From Symbiodinium natans (lineage: Eukaryota > Sar > Dinophyceae > Suessiales > Symbiodiniaceae), in the NCBI GenBank assembly GCA_905221605.1, contig CAJNDS010002398.1, forward strand, positions 206,501 to 270,500: a DNA stretch of 64,000 bases, given 5' to 3'. How positions within the stretch are numbered: the first letter of the stretch is position 1; each line of letters begins with the position of its first letter. Positions 36,630 to 49,283 of the stretch are shown one piece after another. A program made the position numbers and the translations under genes. A model generated the notes under the pieces. The model saw nothing but the letters and a program-made list of their open reading frames with translations, did not search any database and was not told the origin of the DNA.

Positions 36630-38430
36630 TGTCAAAAATGCTTGGAAGGCTTCCACATCGCTCTGATCAACCTCGTGAGCGGCCGGAGTGGGATGTGCGC
36701 CAGCTCACCTTCCTCAAGCTGCTGAAAGGCCTTACAGCAGACCCAGCAGACGGACGCTTGTGAGAAGTGCTTGTGGCTCGGGTCGAAGATGCTGCTATAT
36801 GCAGCAGTGGCTGCAAGCTATCAATTTTCTCGGAGCGTGCACGTCGTGCCGATGCTGTTGCGTCGCCCCGCAACACAAAGAAGTGAATGAGGTTTGCGTT
36901 CCTTAGCTTGTGCTGAAGTCTTGGATTGTTTCAATGTATTCGTTGCTGGGCAAATGCGTTCTTAAACCTTTCTGATCGGTTGACAGCAACATACCAGGGG
37001 AGACTCGATTTGAATAAGTCTGTTTACACCTTGTACAAATGTTATTGCTTTAAGGGTTGCGGGAGTTGCCGTCGCTGGCGTGTTGTCACGGAAATGTCGG
37101 CATGTTTGCTGCTCTGCTGACATTGCAGTCTAAAATGCCATGGAATACCACCACACTCTGCAGTTGGGCTAGTTGCATGTGACGGTGCTCCTTCCCACAC
37201 ATCCAAGAGCTTGTGAACATGACACACGACAAGAAAACAACACATGTTAAGTTGCCCTTGCCAATGTACGGCATCTGCAATGGGCTGCGTTGATGGTGCG
37301 GCCCTAAGGGCGGGTATTTGAGCCCTCAATGGCGGAATGCTGACGATGCGCTTGAGCATCCGATTCTCCAACTTGCACGTGTGTAGGGTCCCTCTGTTGT
37401 TCCTCAGCAAGTTTGTGAGTGTGTTTGGACCACTTCAAGCGTGAGCTTATGATACTTTTTGCACGTGCATGCAAGCTGTGTGTGTTGTCATGAGGCTGGA
37501 GAAGAGGATGATGCTCTGGGATTCTTTCCCGTTCAGGACGCCTCACCGTGATTTCGCTACACGTTTGGACATATCTGCGCATAATGCCACTCAGAATCAA
37601 ATGCTTTGGCCAAGCTTTACAGCTCTACACATTCGCTGCCAGGAGGAGAAACAGGGCTCACCGAAACAGGAGGATGAGCAGCAGGACGGGCAAGATCTCC
37701 AAGACTTCCTGCGGCAGCTCAGCCAAAGGCGTCGCACAGGGATAGGGTTCACGTGAGTTCACGTGTTATCATGTGTCCGGTGGCTGAAGGGCAGACCCTC
37801 TTCGTTACTTGTTTTTCCTTGCACAGTCTGCGAGCGCCCAAATTCGTATTGCAGGCAGAAATTACATACACTCCCCCAGACACGGAGCTACGATGCCCTG
37901 TTAAACGTACCATGTCTTACAATGCCCTCACAATGAATGCACTGCAATGCCTTCAAAGATCCCCCCCAAATCCATCTCACTCCCCTCCGAAAGGCCGGCG
38001 ACCAGCCGCAGCTTCTCGACGCTGCTTTCGGCGCCACCTGCCCGACTGGAATGGGCCCGGGGCTTGGCTGGGCATGGCTTGGCCTCTCTCGAAAGGCACA
38101 GCACGAACCTCGCGCATCCGCCTCAAACCACCCCAACCCCAAAAAACCCCAAAAAACGATCTCGAAGTCCTCCGAAGTTCTGTTCCTTCTGAGGACTTCA
38201 GCGTCATGGCCAACCGAAAGCAGATCTTGAGCCGCATGGCGGGGAGAGCTCGCCCCGGTGAGGCCTCCACATCTTTTGGCTTCCGAGGTTGCAAGGGAAG
38301 CAAAGCCTGCCAGTTGCAAGTGCTTCGGTTTTTTGGCCGTTTGGCAGCATGCAGATGACGGCAGATGAGGGCACACAGTAGCAAAGAAGAACAGGAGTGA
38401 CTCTTTCGAACTCTTTTGCAGTTTGAAGCA
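36630..38430. other. no recognised gene; one exon-like stretch
   Basis: About 1.8 kb upstream of the ABCG exons. A plus-strand stretch at about 37640-37740 encodes a polar sequence (EEKQGSPKQEDEQQDGQDL, then QDFLRQLSQRRRTG) and is bordered by plausible splice signals. It could be a 5' exon of the transporter gene, but nothing links it firmly. The rest shows nothing I can support. Confidence 0.35.
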
Positions 38431-38447
38431 CGCGGTTGCCTTTGCAG

Positions 38448-39908
38448 GTGTGCTGCATCCTGGGTGGGTCTGGTGCAGGCGTGGGGCAACGAAGCTCAGA
38501 ACCCCATGGAGACACCAGTGCCTGCTACATCCTATGGCGTCCTACGAAATCCAGTGTACATGCCAGGAAAATCCACGTTGCTCAACGTCTTGGCCGGAAG
38601 GCCGCGACACATTTGCTTCTTCGCTTTAGTTGGCCTCTTTGTGCACTCTAATCACTCCCTTCGAAATGGAGAGATGGCCCGGCCAGGCAGCTGACGAACC
38701 GGGTCTTCCGCATCGAGGCTTTTTTTCGTTAGAAGAATCCACAAAACAACGCAACACAAGGAACATGTGGTTTTGTAAACGCAAGGTGTATATTGTTACT
38801 ACTCACCCCCGAGGCAGGTTCGCATTCAGGACCTGGCATGCTACACCACAAATATTAGGAGTCTTACTTGACGTCGAGATGAAAGTTGCATTTCCTTGGT
38901 CACCACGACACTGGTTCCGAGCACCTTCTCAGCTTTTTGGACTGTGTCTGTGAGCTCCATCTCGTGCTGCAGCGAAGTATCAATACCTCCAGCTCCATAT
39001 CTTTTGCAAGCACAGTTGCGGTTGAAATTGACGGCCTTCCTTGGTTCCATGCCTGATTAGTATGATTAATATCTTTGTCCATGCTACCCTAGCAACGTGA
39101 AACCGAGGGCTCCTGTCCCTTCTTGCACTCTTCCATGAAAAGGGCTGTTGACCTCCCCCCCAGACTGTTGCATGCGACTCCATAGATTCCGCAGTGAGGG
39201 TGAGCTCCGCGTCAATGGGCGAAACGTGGAACCATGGCGACTGCGACCTCGCGTGGTCCGGGTTTCAGCCGCGGTGAGCCAGGGGCATGTAGGATTTAGA
39301 AAGTTGATTGACTTTTCGTGATTTTTCGGTCCGACCACTTCGGATGCGCAAACCGATGTCTGAAAGTGCTGTGCCACTGCAGCCATGCAATCCCACCCAG
39401 GCGTATGTCATGCAAAAGGATGAGTTCTTTGCGACGGAGACGCCCCGTGAGGCCCGTATTTTCTCTCTATCTCTCTCTCTCTCGCTCTCGCTCTCGCTCG
39501 CTAGCTCACTGTTTCTCTCTGTCTCTCTCGCTCTCTCCGTCTCTCTTTCTTTGATTTTTGTCCCTCACGTTTCTGTGTTTTTGCAATTGCGGACCTTTCA
39601 GACTTTGAGCCATTGGAAGGGCAGACCGAGGTTCGGTAGAGTTTTGTTTTTGGAGGCTTTGGCAGGAAGTAGTTCAACGTGGGTGAAGCTCGGGATGGTA
39701 AAGTGACTGTGGCCGCTTTTTTCGTGGCCGTGGAGTAGCTCAGACAAGCATGCAACGGGGCAGTCGACGTTCTGCATTAGAAGCTCCTTCACTTGGGCGA
39801 CCACCTTCTCATACTGTGATGCAACACCGATGGGCGCATTCCTCTTTGGTGCACAGCATTTTTTGCGCCAAATGCCTCTGCCACTTCTGTTGGCGCTGCG
39901 GACATACT

Positions 39909-39944
<36 letters not shown>

Positions 39945-42205
39945 GAGAGAGAGAGAGAGAGATAGTGAGCAGCAGTCTCGCACTGAACACGCACCTGGGC
40001 GCGCTTCTGCGCGAGGGGTCTTCTGGCCCCCCCTTGCCCTAGAGATAGAGTGAGAGAGAGGAAGAGATGGTCAACGTACGTGTGAAAGGGTTGGTTGCCA
40101 GGCCATCCTGTTTTCAGCTCGCCTCAGACTTTCTGCAAACCATCTAGCAGAGCTGGAGGCTGGGTGGACTTGCAGCACCGTTTTTGCGTGTCCTTTCTTC
40201 TCGGCTTCAAGGGTCTCTCGGCTCCAGTTTCGTTTGGGCCGAGCCCTTCGGAAAATAGCACCAAACTGGAGCACTCCTTTGCCCCAAAGACCTGCGGTCG
40301 GATGAAATACACAAGCAGTCTAGGTAGGAGGACACTAGAGTTACAGGCCGTCAGCAGCGCGGTCCTCACGCGAACTAGACTCCGTGGCAGTTTCCGCATA
40401 CAGAAGTCCCCCACAAGTCGACATTTCATTCTGCTCATATGACCCACCAGGACAAAGGTATCCACAGCTACATCTCCCAACTGCTGGAGTCGCTGGGCCT
40501 CTCTGGCTGCTGCGATAGGCAGAGGTTTTGAGTCCTCAGTCCTAGTCGGCCGAGGAATGCCCCCGTTGGCAAACGCATTTTGGGGGTCTTTAAGAGACTG
40601 CTCCAAAGCCGCAGGCGCATCGGAGGTGCCAGCCTGAATGGCATCAGCAACGGCGAGCGGAAGCGGGTTAGCAGCAGCCCCAGCTCTCCAGTGGAGGGGG
40701 CAAAGAGGCGCTTGAGTGAGCTTTGCAAAGAAGGGCAGTGGGGAACGGTGGAGACTCAGACTTTTGCATTTCAGGTTCTTGCTGAAACATCCAACAGAAG
40801 ACGCCTGTTGACGTTACAATGAGGGGGCAATCTGACAGTGACAGCGGAGATGCAGAGGTATTGGAGTCGAACTCATCACTCGGCTCGCAGCTTAGTGAGC
40901 TCTGAGAATGTGGAGTCTTTATCCGGTGACAGCACGTTCTCGACTACGGCATATCTCGCGTGGTCAGTGTGGCTTGCAGGCCTTCCATTGTTTTCTTAGA
41001 CGAGCCGCCAGGGGCCTACCAACTTCCAAGGGCGAGATGGAACACTCGCTTTCTGGCCCATGCTGACCTGTTGCCGGCCCGCTTTCTGTATTTCTTCTGT
41101 GTCATGGGAACCCATGCGCGGCGCGGATGTCCAAGGACGACTGGTTTGGACTCCTTCAGTGCGTGGCAGGCCAGGCTTTCCAGCTTGCCAGAGACCCACT
41201 GTGTCATTATGTACAGTGACATGACCATCACGTTATGTCATGTGCCCGTCAGATCACGTGTGCTTGTGCGATTGCAACAAGCTGGCAGGTTATGCGAATC
41301 GTCAAGGATCTTGCCCTGAGCGGTTGCGCGGGCCCTGGAACCTCAACCACTCGAACTGCAAACTGACTTCTACACTGCGTGGCCGATGTTGTGTGCTTTT
41401 CAGGAAAGGGCTCTCAAGAATCATTCATCCCAAAGCTCTGTAGACTCTGTGGAGCACACTACGGGCCCACGGGGCTTAGGATTCTGGATGTTTTCGGGTT
41501 TCGTGGCTTCTGGAGGTTGTGGAGGATTTCAGGGTACTCTGGCTTTGACCAAGGCACCGTGATCTGCACCATCCACCAGCCGTCCTCGGAGAAACCAGCT
41601 GATGTTGTTTCAGGGTTGGCAGTTTCATTCAGGTTGAGTGTTTGATGTGACGATGTTTGACTGGTTTAGCATTCAAGATTTAGTTTTCGGGTTTCTAAGC
41701 TGTGACACGGTGCGTACATTTAGGGTGTAAGGTTTGCGGTTCCCCCCCCGCCTCATAGTGTGGTTGGTGGGGTTGGGGTTAAACCCTTCGGGTTTAGGGT
41801 TGGGGTGTAACCCTGAGCGGGGATATCACGGGGGGAAGTGGCGGACCGGACCCCGATCATGTATCCTTTCCTTCGTTAGTGAGTTTAGAGTGCTAACTTC
41901 TGTCGCTCTCTTCGTTCTCTCCTCCAATAGTCATCATACAGCAAGACATGACCGGCCCAGTAGCGTGCGTTAACTGCCTTAACTTACCTTAATGGCCTTT
42001 CATAGCATATTATGAAAATTAAGTTCCTTTCAGGCGGTCTTGTGTCAGATAAGGTCTCAAGGTGTGACAGGGAGAGAGTGGTTAGCCTTTACTTTTTCCT
42101 TTCGCTAAGTTCGCGGAATAGTTTAAAGGATTTTAGATTGCGAACGTCATTTTGTGATACAAATGCAGGAGATCTTTGCTATGGTGGACAGAGCACGGGC
42201 CTCGG
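38448..42205 (+). CDS. ABCG-type ABC transporter, nucleotide-binding domain exons
   Basis: Ten or more short exons give the ATPase motifs of an ABCG half-transporter in order: 38448-38478 ILGGSGAG and 38567-38612 GKSTLLNVLAGR (Walker A, split by an 88-base GC-AG intron); 39195-39256 GELRVNGRNVEPWRLRP; 39401-39455 AYVMQKDEFFATETPREA (Q-loop); 40118-40135; 40468-40518 YISQLLESLGLSGCCD; 40633-40667 LNGISNGERKR (signature); 40980-41010 PSIVFLDEPP (Walker B); 41136-41169 GLDSFSAWQ (D-loop); 41553-41592 GTVICTIHQPSSE (H-loop); perhaps 42169-42205. Family knowledge: these proteins use ATP to export lipids or xenobiotics across membranes. The signature has Asn where Gly is usual (SNGE for SGGE). The membrane domain was not found with confidence. 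The start and some exon edges are unfixed; it could be a pseudogene. Confidence 0.75.
39462..39550 (+). repeat. CT-rich microsatellite
   Basis: Alternating ctct runs with cgct interruptions, in an intron of the ABCG gene. Its complement occurs 360 bases downstream. Confidence 0.9.
39908..39962 (+). repeat. GA-rich microsatellite
   Basis: gaga runs with a gagcgagcgagc centre, complementary to the CT tract at 39462-39550. In one transcript the two could pair across about 360 bases. Confidence 0.9.
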
Positions 42206-45040
42206 CGATCACATGTCTTGCATGTGACATAGCTGAGGGCCTCTGAACAGACTCTTCAGGGTGTGCTGCAGCTACCGTTTAAGGTGATACTTGCGTGTAT
42301 ACTTATACTACCTGCCATGGCTGTTTTTCTCAGCGCGACCGACTATCATGCACATATTTGCAGTGTTCTCAACGCCCAGGGCGAGGGCGAGACGGCGGCG
42401 TCAAGAGCCTCCCCCCCTCCCCCGCGAATGTTTCGGGAGGTGATCTGCCTTTGCCATCAGCGGGCCATCTTCCAGGGGCCGGCCGTGGACCTCCCAAAGT
42501 GGCTGGAGGAGCCTCGGGCCTCAGAAACTTTGGCGTGCTCTGGAGTGCTTGGCTTCGGCTCTGTGAGTTGCTGATGTAATGTTAAGAGGCCCACTTGCTA
42601 TATCGGATTGGGGCTAAACTAGTTGTAAGGCTGCCTTGCGACGATCAAGGGCTCTGCTGGGGTAGTGCGTCAGCGAGCCCAGGTCGGGTCGACATGTGCC
42701 TCGCGACTACAACCCAGCAGACTACGTCAGGAGCTCCACCTCGATTCCCAAGCAGATATGTGGATCAGGGACGCCTTGTGCGAGTAGGAAACGATGTTTT
42801 CAGGGCACGGCCTTTTGAGGTCATGTTCCTGATGGAGACTCTGCCTAAACGGGATGTGGAGCTTCTCTGTGACAAGGGCAAGCTGAGCAGCTCGGCCTGG
42901 AAGGATCTCCCGGAGCTTGGTTTCGAGTGTACTACGAACACCCTCCCTGAGATTCCTACTTGAAATCCTCTGAAATCCCTTGAACAATTCCCCCCAGCCT
43001 GAACTCTTAACTCTCAATCACGAGTCCCCTCTTATCGGCATGGTGCGGATTTATTCCGCCAAATTCACGTTGGGGTCAAGAAGTCGAAGTCTTCTGCGGG
43101 CTGGAAGGGCTCAGGCGCTTGGGTTTGAGTTCTTGGGCCTTCGGGTTCATTCAGGATAGTTGGGGTGCTGGTGAAGCTTTGCTGAGAATCGGCCTGGGCA
43201 GGGGTGCAGGGATTCGGTCGCTCGGAGACGGTACATCCCAAGTCCAGAAAATCCGAGACTGTTGGCATCTCCTTTCACCTGCAGGTCGGGAAAGCAGCTT
43301 CCGGCCCAGTGCGGAAGGCGGCGCTGCCCCGCACAGGCCGTTGGGTGCTCAGAGTTCAGGGAGAGTTCGGAGGGTTATTTTTTTGATGAGCTCTTTTGAG
43401 CTCTTCCAGCCTACAGTCGCGGATTCCAAAAGCCCTCTGAAGTGGATCCCTTCGGCTTCTGAGCTGTGACGCAGCGCCTTGATGCGGCTCCAGTCGAAGC
43501 GCACCTCAGAAGCTCCCAGGTTTGACGCTGCAAGCAGAGCATGATGTGATAGGGGTTGCAGAAGTGCCAAGGCTCGATCCATCAAAGATGCGCAAGGGCT
43601 TCGGCCTTCAGGCTGGAGAAGTTTTCGGGAAAATAGTCTCGAGTTCAGGGGGTCCTTGCTTGGCAATGACACTCAAGGTATGGTGCCTGACGCAGCGGGA
43701 ATGGCGCAACCTCAGGCTGCGAAGTGAATCAATTCGGAGCCTCCACTAGGATCTGGTCGGGTTGCCCACTTTCAGGAGGTGCAGACATTTGTGTCGATGG
43801 CGGTGTTGGTCGTGGCATGTCGCGGTTGGGCTTCTGGTCTTATGGCTGCAGTCGTGGTCTTCATAGTTGTCCTTGTTCTTGGGTTTCCTCTTGCTCGTTC
43901 GGGATGTTCTGGGTATGGTTGCGGAGCTGGTTGTGGACCGGCTGTCGTGAATGCCTTCAACTTCGAAGGTCCAGGGAGCCAACACAGTCCCAGAGCCCTG
44001 CCAACCCCAGCGATTGCCACTGCGAGGCGCGACAGCGCGTCGCTGAAGTCTGGCACCTGGAAGATGTGCTTTTAATCGTCGCTACGCGGCTTAGGGTTAT
44101 TCCCGGAGAAGTTCCCCGAGGCTGCGGTTCGTTCTCACCGCCTTCCTGTCCATCCTTTTTTCGCTGGTTGCATGCTCAGCATTGCTCAGCCACAAAAGTT
44201 CCCTCATCGCTGAACCCGGAAGTACCTAAACATGACGAAAAGCCATGCGGCTGACAAAGCCCACCGTTCGCAGAGGTGTTTTTCAATGTGGGGGAGCATC
44301 CGGTCTTGGCAACCCTTCGCCGTAAATCAGGCCTGTGGCTTTCTCCTGTGATGCCTGAACTCTGCTACGGTTTGGGGGCCTTCTGTTGTACTGGTCCTCT
44401 CATCATGCCATCCAGAGGAATCACTTGCTAAACCATGCCGGGCGGGGGGGGGGCGTGACCGCTTGTTGCAAGCTTGCTTCGAAGAAGAGGCAATAGAGGG
44501 CCTTCATAGAGAAGCATGAACAGAGGTTTTCTCTTATTCAAAGATAGCGCGCGGAGGAAGTAGACTTACAGGAGGCTGTTTGAAGTATAGAGGAAATAGA
44601 GGTCTCCTAGTACAATTTGGAGGAAAAGAGTTTTGTCATGGAGAAGTGTGGGGAGCATGGAGAAAAACGTGGTTTCCTTGTAGTTTCCTACTAAGATGAG
44701 GTGGAAAATGAAATTGTAGAGGTTTGCAAAAAAAGCAAGGAAAAATGCTTCGTCATAGTTTAATTGAAGGAGCTGGCGGAGCATATATACAGCGGACATG
44801 GTGGTTTTTCATTGGAGTATTCGAGGAGTGTGTTTCCTTTGACAGTGTGGAGTTTCCCGAGTAGAATACAAAGGAAATCGAGCTTTTGCCATTCAACGTG
44901 TAGGGAAATTGGATGTTTCCTATTGAAGTCCAGGAGGGAACACCCACAACCCTGAACTCCACAGTCCAGTAAAGCCTCGGACCCTGAGCTCCAGATCCGA
45001 TTCGCGCTTGTTGGAATCCGATACTTGAGGATCAGCCTGA
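42206..45040. other. no recognised gene
   Basis: If the transporter gene continues, its membrane-domain exons should lie here. One candidate (about 42424-42475, RMFREVICLCHQRAIF) is only suggestive. Several plus-strand frames of 60-176 codons are open but lack motifs. A G run lies at 44446-44455. Around 44500-44940 the sequence is purine-rich with loose internal similarity (aggaaat, ggtttcc). Confidence 0.35.
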
Positions 45041-45171
45041 GACATCATGCAGTTGTATGGACGGTGTCAGGTGGCCTCCTCCAGGTTGCCTTGGCCCACC
45101 CTCGGCTGCAGCGCGTCAGGCGGAGCCGCGGAGTTTGGGGGGGGTCTCAGGGGCGCAGTGCTTTCCTGGCA

Positions 45172-45345
45172 TACGACCGAACAGCTTGCACCCGAAGTCC
45201 GAAGGCGCGTCTGCATGCGGGCCTTCTGCCCAGACGTGCCCATACTGCGGCAGCAGCTGCAGCGCGAGGTGGAGTACCACTACAAGGCCGATCCGGTCAC
45301 AAGTGATTTGGGAGCCGTGATAAGCCATGGCAGGCCGTGGTGCAG
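45172..45345 (+). CDS. exon-like ORF, unknown protein
   Basis: A plus-strand frame reads EQLAPEVRRRVCMRAFCPD, then LRQQLQREVEYHYKADP, and ends near a GTG-type donor. The balanced charged/helical composition looks like real protein rather than a chance frame. I do not recognise it, and no flanking exon could be linked. Confidence 0.3.
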
Positions 45346-46256
45346 GTGGGTTTTACAGCAATGTTCAGTGCCCATGCCTCGGAATTTCAGAGCCTTCTAT
45401 TCGGCTGTGACGTGTTTTCAGCTGAGCGCAGAATTTTTCAAAGACAAGCAAGCAGTGTTGACACCTTCGAGACGAGTGCAGCATGCTAACGACTGCAGCG
45501 ATGCCGTAGGTATTCGTCATCTTCTTCTTTCCTAGCCCACAGCAGACGTAGAAATCGTTGTGTCTTCAAGGCCTCGCAGCCCACGATTCTCAGCTTTCCG
45601 CTGGAACGGTCGGTTTTCCTGCGAGAGTACTCCTCGAATATGCGCCCTCACGGGGAATCAGCAGTGCTGCAAAGGCTACCCTACATCGTGGCATCAGCCC
45701 AGAACATCTCCTGCAGATCTTGGATTAGCATGGCTGAATTCCACCAAACGCTGTGTCATCAGGGGTAAGGGGGTTTAGGTTGCTGTGCTTAAATGGCACC
45801 CGCGTCCCGGACGCTGGCTCTCGCATATGGCCGTGGCACTCGTTTTTGTATCAAAAATCCGGCTCTCTGGTCTAGGCGTGGGCATGCGTGCGGAGAGGCA
45901 GAGGTGCCCAAGCATCGCAAAGAAACATGTTTTTCCTGGCCTCGCCGAGGGGGTGCCTACAAGTCGTGCTCTCACCTAGGGCCATATTCGAAATCGTGCT
46001 CCTTCTGCCTTGGGGGCGCTTCTTTTGAAAGAGCACCGCTTCGTGCCGCGAACATGTGGCGGTGGCGGTGGCACTTTTCCGACTCTGCTCCTTGGAGTGC
46101 CCGTAAAAGTGGTCCAGGAGTGCTCTTAGCTTCGTGTTCTCTTAGGGTGGTCTGGGAGATGGCCGTGGAGATGGCCGGTTCTAGGGTGCCGCATACCTGG
46201 CTTCCTGAAATACGGGTACTCGATTTATCTCGCACCGCTCGGCTTTTTTTTCCGCA

Positions 46257-46471
46257 TCGATCGGCGTCCGCATTGGGGAACTGCATTCCCCAGAGTAGAT
46301 GTCTTGATGTGCCGAAGTCGGCCTCGTTGTCGTCGAACGGCGTCCGCATTGAAGAATTGCATTGCCCAGAGTAAATCTCTCGAAGTCGGCCTCGTCGTCA
46401 TCGATCGGCGTCTACATGATGAACTGCGCTGCCCAGAGTATATCTCTTGACGTGTCGAGGTCGGCCTCGTG
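46257..46471 (+). repeat. tandem repeat, unit about 70-80 bp, three copies
   Basis: Three imperfect units built on cgatcggcgtc.gcattg, then gaa.tgca.t.cccagagta, then gaagtcggcctcgt. They start near 46257, 46336 and 46404. Lengths differ by small deletions. Confidence 0.8.
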
Positions 46472-48914
46472 CAGTCTTCGGGAGTTGCAAGGTAATGGAG
46501 ATTGATGCGGGGTGGGGGTGGCCTCGGTCGCCTTGATCGCCGCCGCGACAACTCGAGCACCCCCTGGCAGTTTAGGTTGAATCGAGTTAGAGCTTGCTGA
46601 GTTGCTTGTTTTTCCAGCGTCTACATGGCGATTGGCTTTGGAAACAGCAAAAATGTGACAAAAACGCTGGCGTCCGCAGCAAATGCGGCAGTTTGACCTT
46701 GTTGGCTGTTTGCCTAAATTCTAGCATCCTTTGCCCTGATGTGCAATGCCGCCACAAGGGGTGATGTTGGGGGGTAAGCCTGCCACTTGTAGGTACGGCA
46801 CGCTGGCATACTTCTTGTCCAAGATGCTTGTTGAGGCCTGAGTGCATGCTTCGGCCGGTGCAGGATTGATCTAGGAAAGGTCCTTTAAGCCGCAGATGTC
46901 AGCTCCAAAAGAGGCTGTTGGGGCACCGCCGGCAGGTCCCCCTGGGAGCAGTCCAGGCTTTCTTGGCGCTGACCCTTTCGCATCGCTGCATGAGGCAGGC
47001 ATTGTGATAATGACTTTCGTGAGTGCCGCGTTTATTCAGGGTCAGGGGTGTGTGGGGGGGGGGGTGTGTGGTTGTATGTGCTGAAGAATTGGGTGTATTG
47101 TTCAAAAAGTTTTTTTCCAAAGAGTGTGTCACTTGCAGGTTCCAGGGAGACTTCTGGGAGATGTGGGCGACGGCTGGCATCTCGGTTCGGCTGGCCGAGG
47201 CAAAGTGGCACCCTGCAGGGAAGCCGGGATGCTAGAGCTTGCTTGAGTCCTTGAGGTCTGCCTCCTCAATGCGTGCGCTGCAACCTCAGCGAACTGTCGA
47301 CCCTACAGACCCAAGGCGAGCTTCCGGGTACCGTACTTTATAGCGCCGGCTCATGAACAGCAGAAGCAGCGCATTGATAATTTTAGAGGGCGCTGGAGTC
47401 CAAGCTTTTGGCAGACCCTGGCCTCAAACCCCCCACCCTGGGCGTTTGATTGAGGGCTTCTTCTCTCTGACTCAAAGGCCGTGTCCTTCTCGTTGCTCAT
47501 CGGCTGTGCGGAACTCAGATCCCACGGCGGAAATGAATTGATCATAAAACGCCGCACGCGTGCGCCGCCTCGGCCGCCTCGGCCACATCGGCCCTGCGAG
47601 ACTTAGGGTTGAGACTTTGAGAATTATGGGCTTGTGGGCTTATAGCGCTGCCGGTAAAGACCCCTAGGAAAGCACCTGCGGTGGCTCAATGCGTGGCTCG
47701 CGTTCGATGCCGAATGTGAAAAGAGACCTTGATGGAAGTTCGTCCGGAATTCGGGTTCTCAGAGGTTGACGCTCGGTTCTTGCATTCGTGGAATGAGTTC
47801 GTGAGAAGAGTCGGCCTTGCCTGCGAGCACCCTAAGCCCTAAGCCCTCCCGCGAGCCCCCCCTCCCACCCCCACTCTCACATAAGAGCCGAGGGGCTGTA
47901 GAATCACATGCCCAAAGCCCTAACCACAAACCCCCTCCTTGTGAAACGGTTACCCAGAGATCTCAGGTATCGTGCGCTTTCCCCGGGAGAGTGGTGCGAT
48001 TGGACCCCTGGTCTTCGTGCCGCAGCTCCTGATGTCAGGCTGTCATACACTTTCATAGACTTCTCATATGCTTTCTGAGTTAGGGTTCGGTTCTCTCCCC
48101 AGCACTCCAGGAAGTTAATTCGAGGTGGGAGGAAGTGTGTCTATCCTCATCCTCGTTGCTACTTGTATCCACTACTACGAGGAGCCAACTCATCAAGACC
48201 AGCACTTAGTACAGTGCAGGATGGATGAGCTGTGTGGTTTCCAGTCCTTGCTGTCCCGGCTCTATGGCGTCGGACTTCCAGTATGGCATTTAGTCTTAGG
48301 ATCCTCAGGAGTTTGCTACACCAGGCGGTCGTAATTCGACCCACCATGACCCACCCAACGTTTCAGTCGAAAGCGGCGCTGTATCCATTTGGCTTGCTCA
48401 GACTTTCTACGGTTTTGGGATGTTCTGGGGTTCAGGGTTGAGAGTAAAGTTGCTGAAGCTCCGCGTTCATAGTCGCCCCTCCTGGCTTCTGCCGCAGGCA
48501 CCTTCATCCCTGTGCAAGCAATTCCGCACTTCCTGCGATGGATGCAGTATATCAGCTTCCTTCAGCCATCGGCTCAGATCCAGGAACAACAGATTTCACA
48601 GATGTCCTAAGCCCTGCGACCCCATAACCTTCAAGCTTTATCACCTGAGAGCTTGAACACGCCCGACAGGCTGAAGTAGATTTCGTAGCCGATGAGGGTG
48701 TCTCGGGTTTCTGCATGACAAAGGTACCGACTTCCCCTTTTCCAGCACTTTGGCTTCTGAGCTGTTCCGAGTGCTGACGTGACTGACGTGAGTTTTAGAT
48801 TGCAAGGTACGCAGTCAAGCTGCTTGCCATCGTCGAGTTCCGGAGGCCGAAAGATGCTGGGGGTGGCTCACAGTGCAGTTTGTAGCAGCCGAGAAGCAAA
48901 GAGGTGCAAAGAAG
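46472..48914. other. no recognised gene
   Basis: About 2.4 kb with only short overlapping frames. A plus-strand stretch at about 46896-47020 (ASLHEAGIVIMTFVSAAF) could be an exon but has no partner. G-rich runs occur at 47053-47066. Confidence 0.3.
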
Positions 48915-48957
48915 CGGCTGAGGGGGCTGAGGGGGCTGAGGGGGCTGAGGGGGCTGA
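48912..48957 (+). repeat. decamer tandem repeat gctgaggggg
   Basis: About four and a half copies of a 10-base unit. Because 10 is not a multiple of three, the encoded peptide cycles through frames; no coding role is implied. Confidence 0.9.
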
Positions 48958-49283
48958 TGGTTGAATTGGGCAAAAGTTATGGAAGTGCTGAGAGAAAGAG
49001 GACGGACCCAATGCTTCAGAGGGTCATCTTCCGGACGATGGAGGCGCCGGGGGGAAGGGGGGGAGGGGGGGGGGAGTTTGTTTACCGCCGAGCACTTTTG
49101 CCTTGTGCTTTTCTGGACGTGCTAGCAGAACTAGAAAATAAACACTGGCCGAATATGCGCACCGCCTCGCATGTCGCCCCATGTACTCTCTTGCATGTAA
49201 TAAGGAACAGGGATCCCTATCTCATAACCTTTGGTCCGTCATACACAAAACGCGAGCAAGCCTGTAGTTTCACTGTCAAATTG

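Noticed and set aside
39598-39990. Ser/Leu repeat ORFs over the GA tract
   Set aside because: Microsatellite translation; only a short part could be an exon and no partner was found.
40124-40728. Minus-strand ORFs of 86-160 codons across the ABCG region
   Set aside because: They overlap plus-strand exons that carry clear ATPase motifs (YISQLLESLGLSG, ISNGERKR), so they are shadows.
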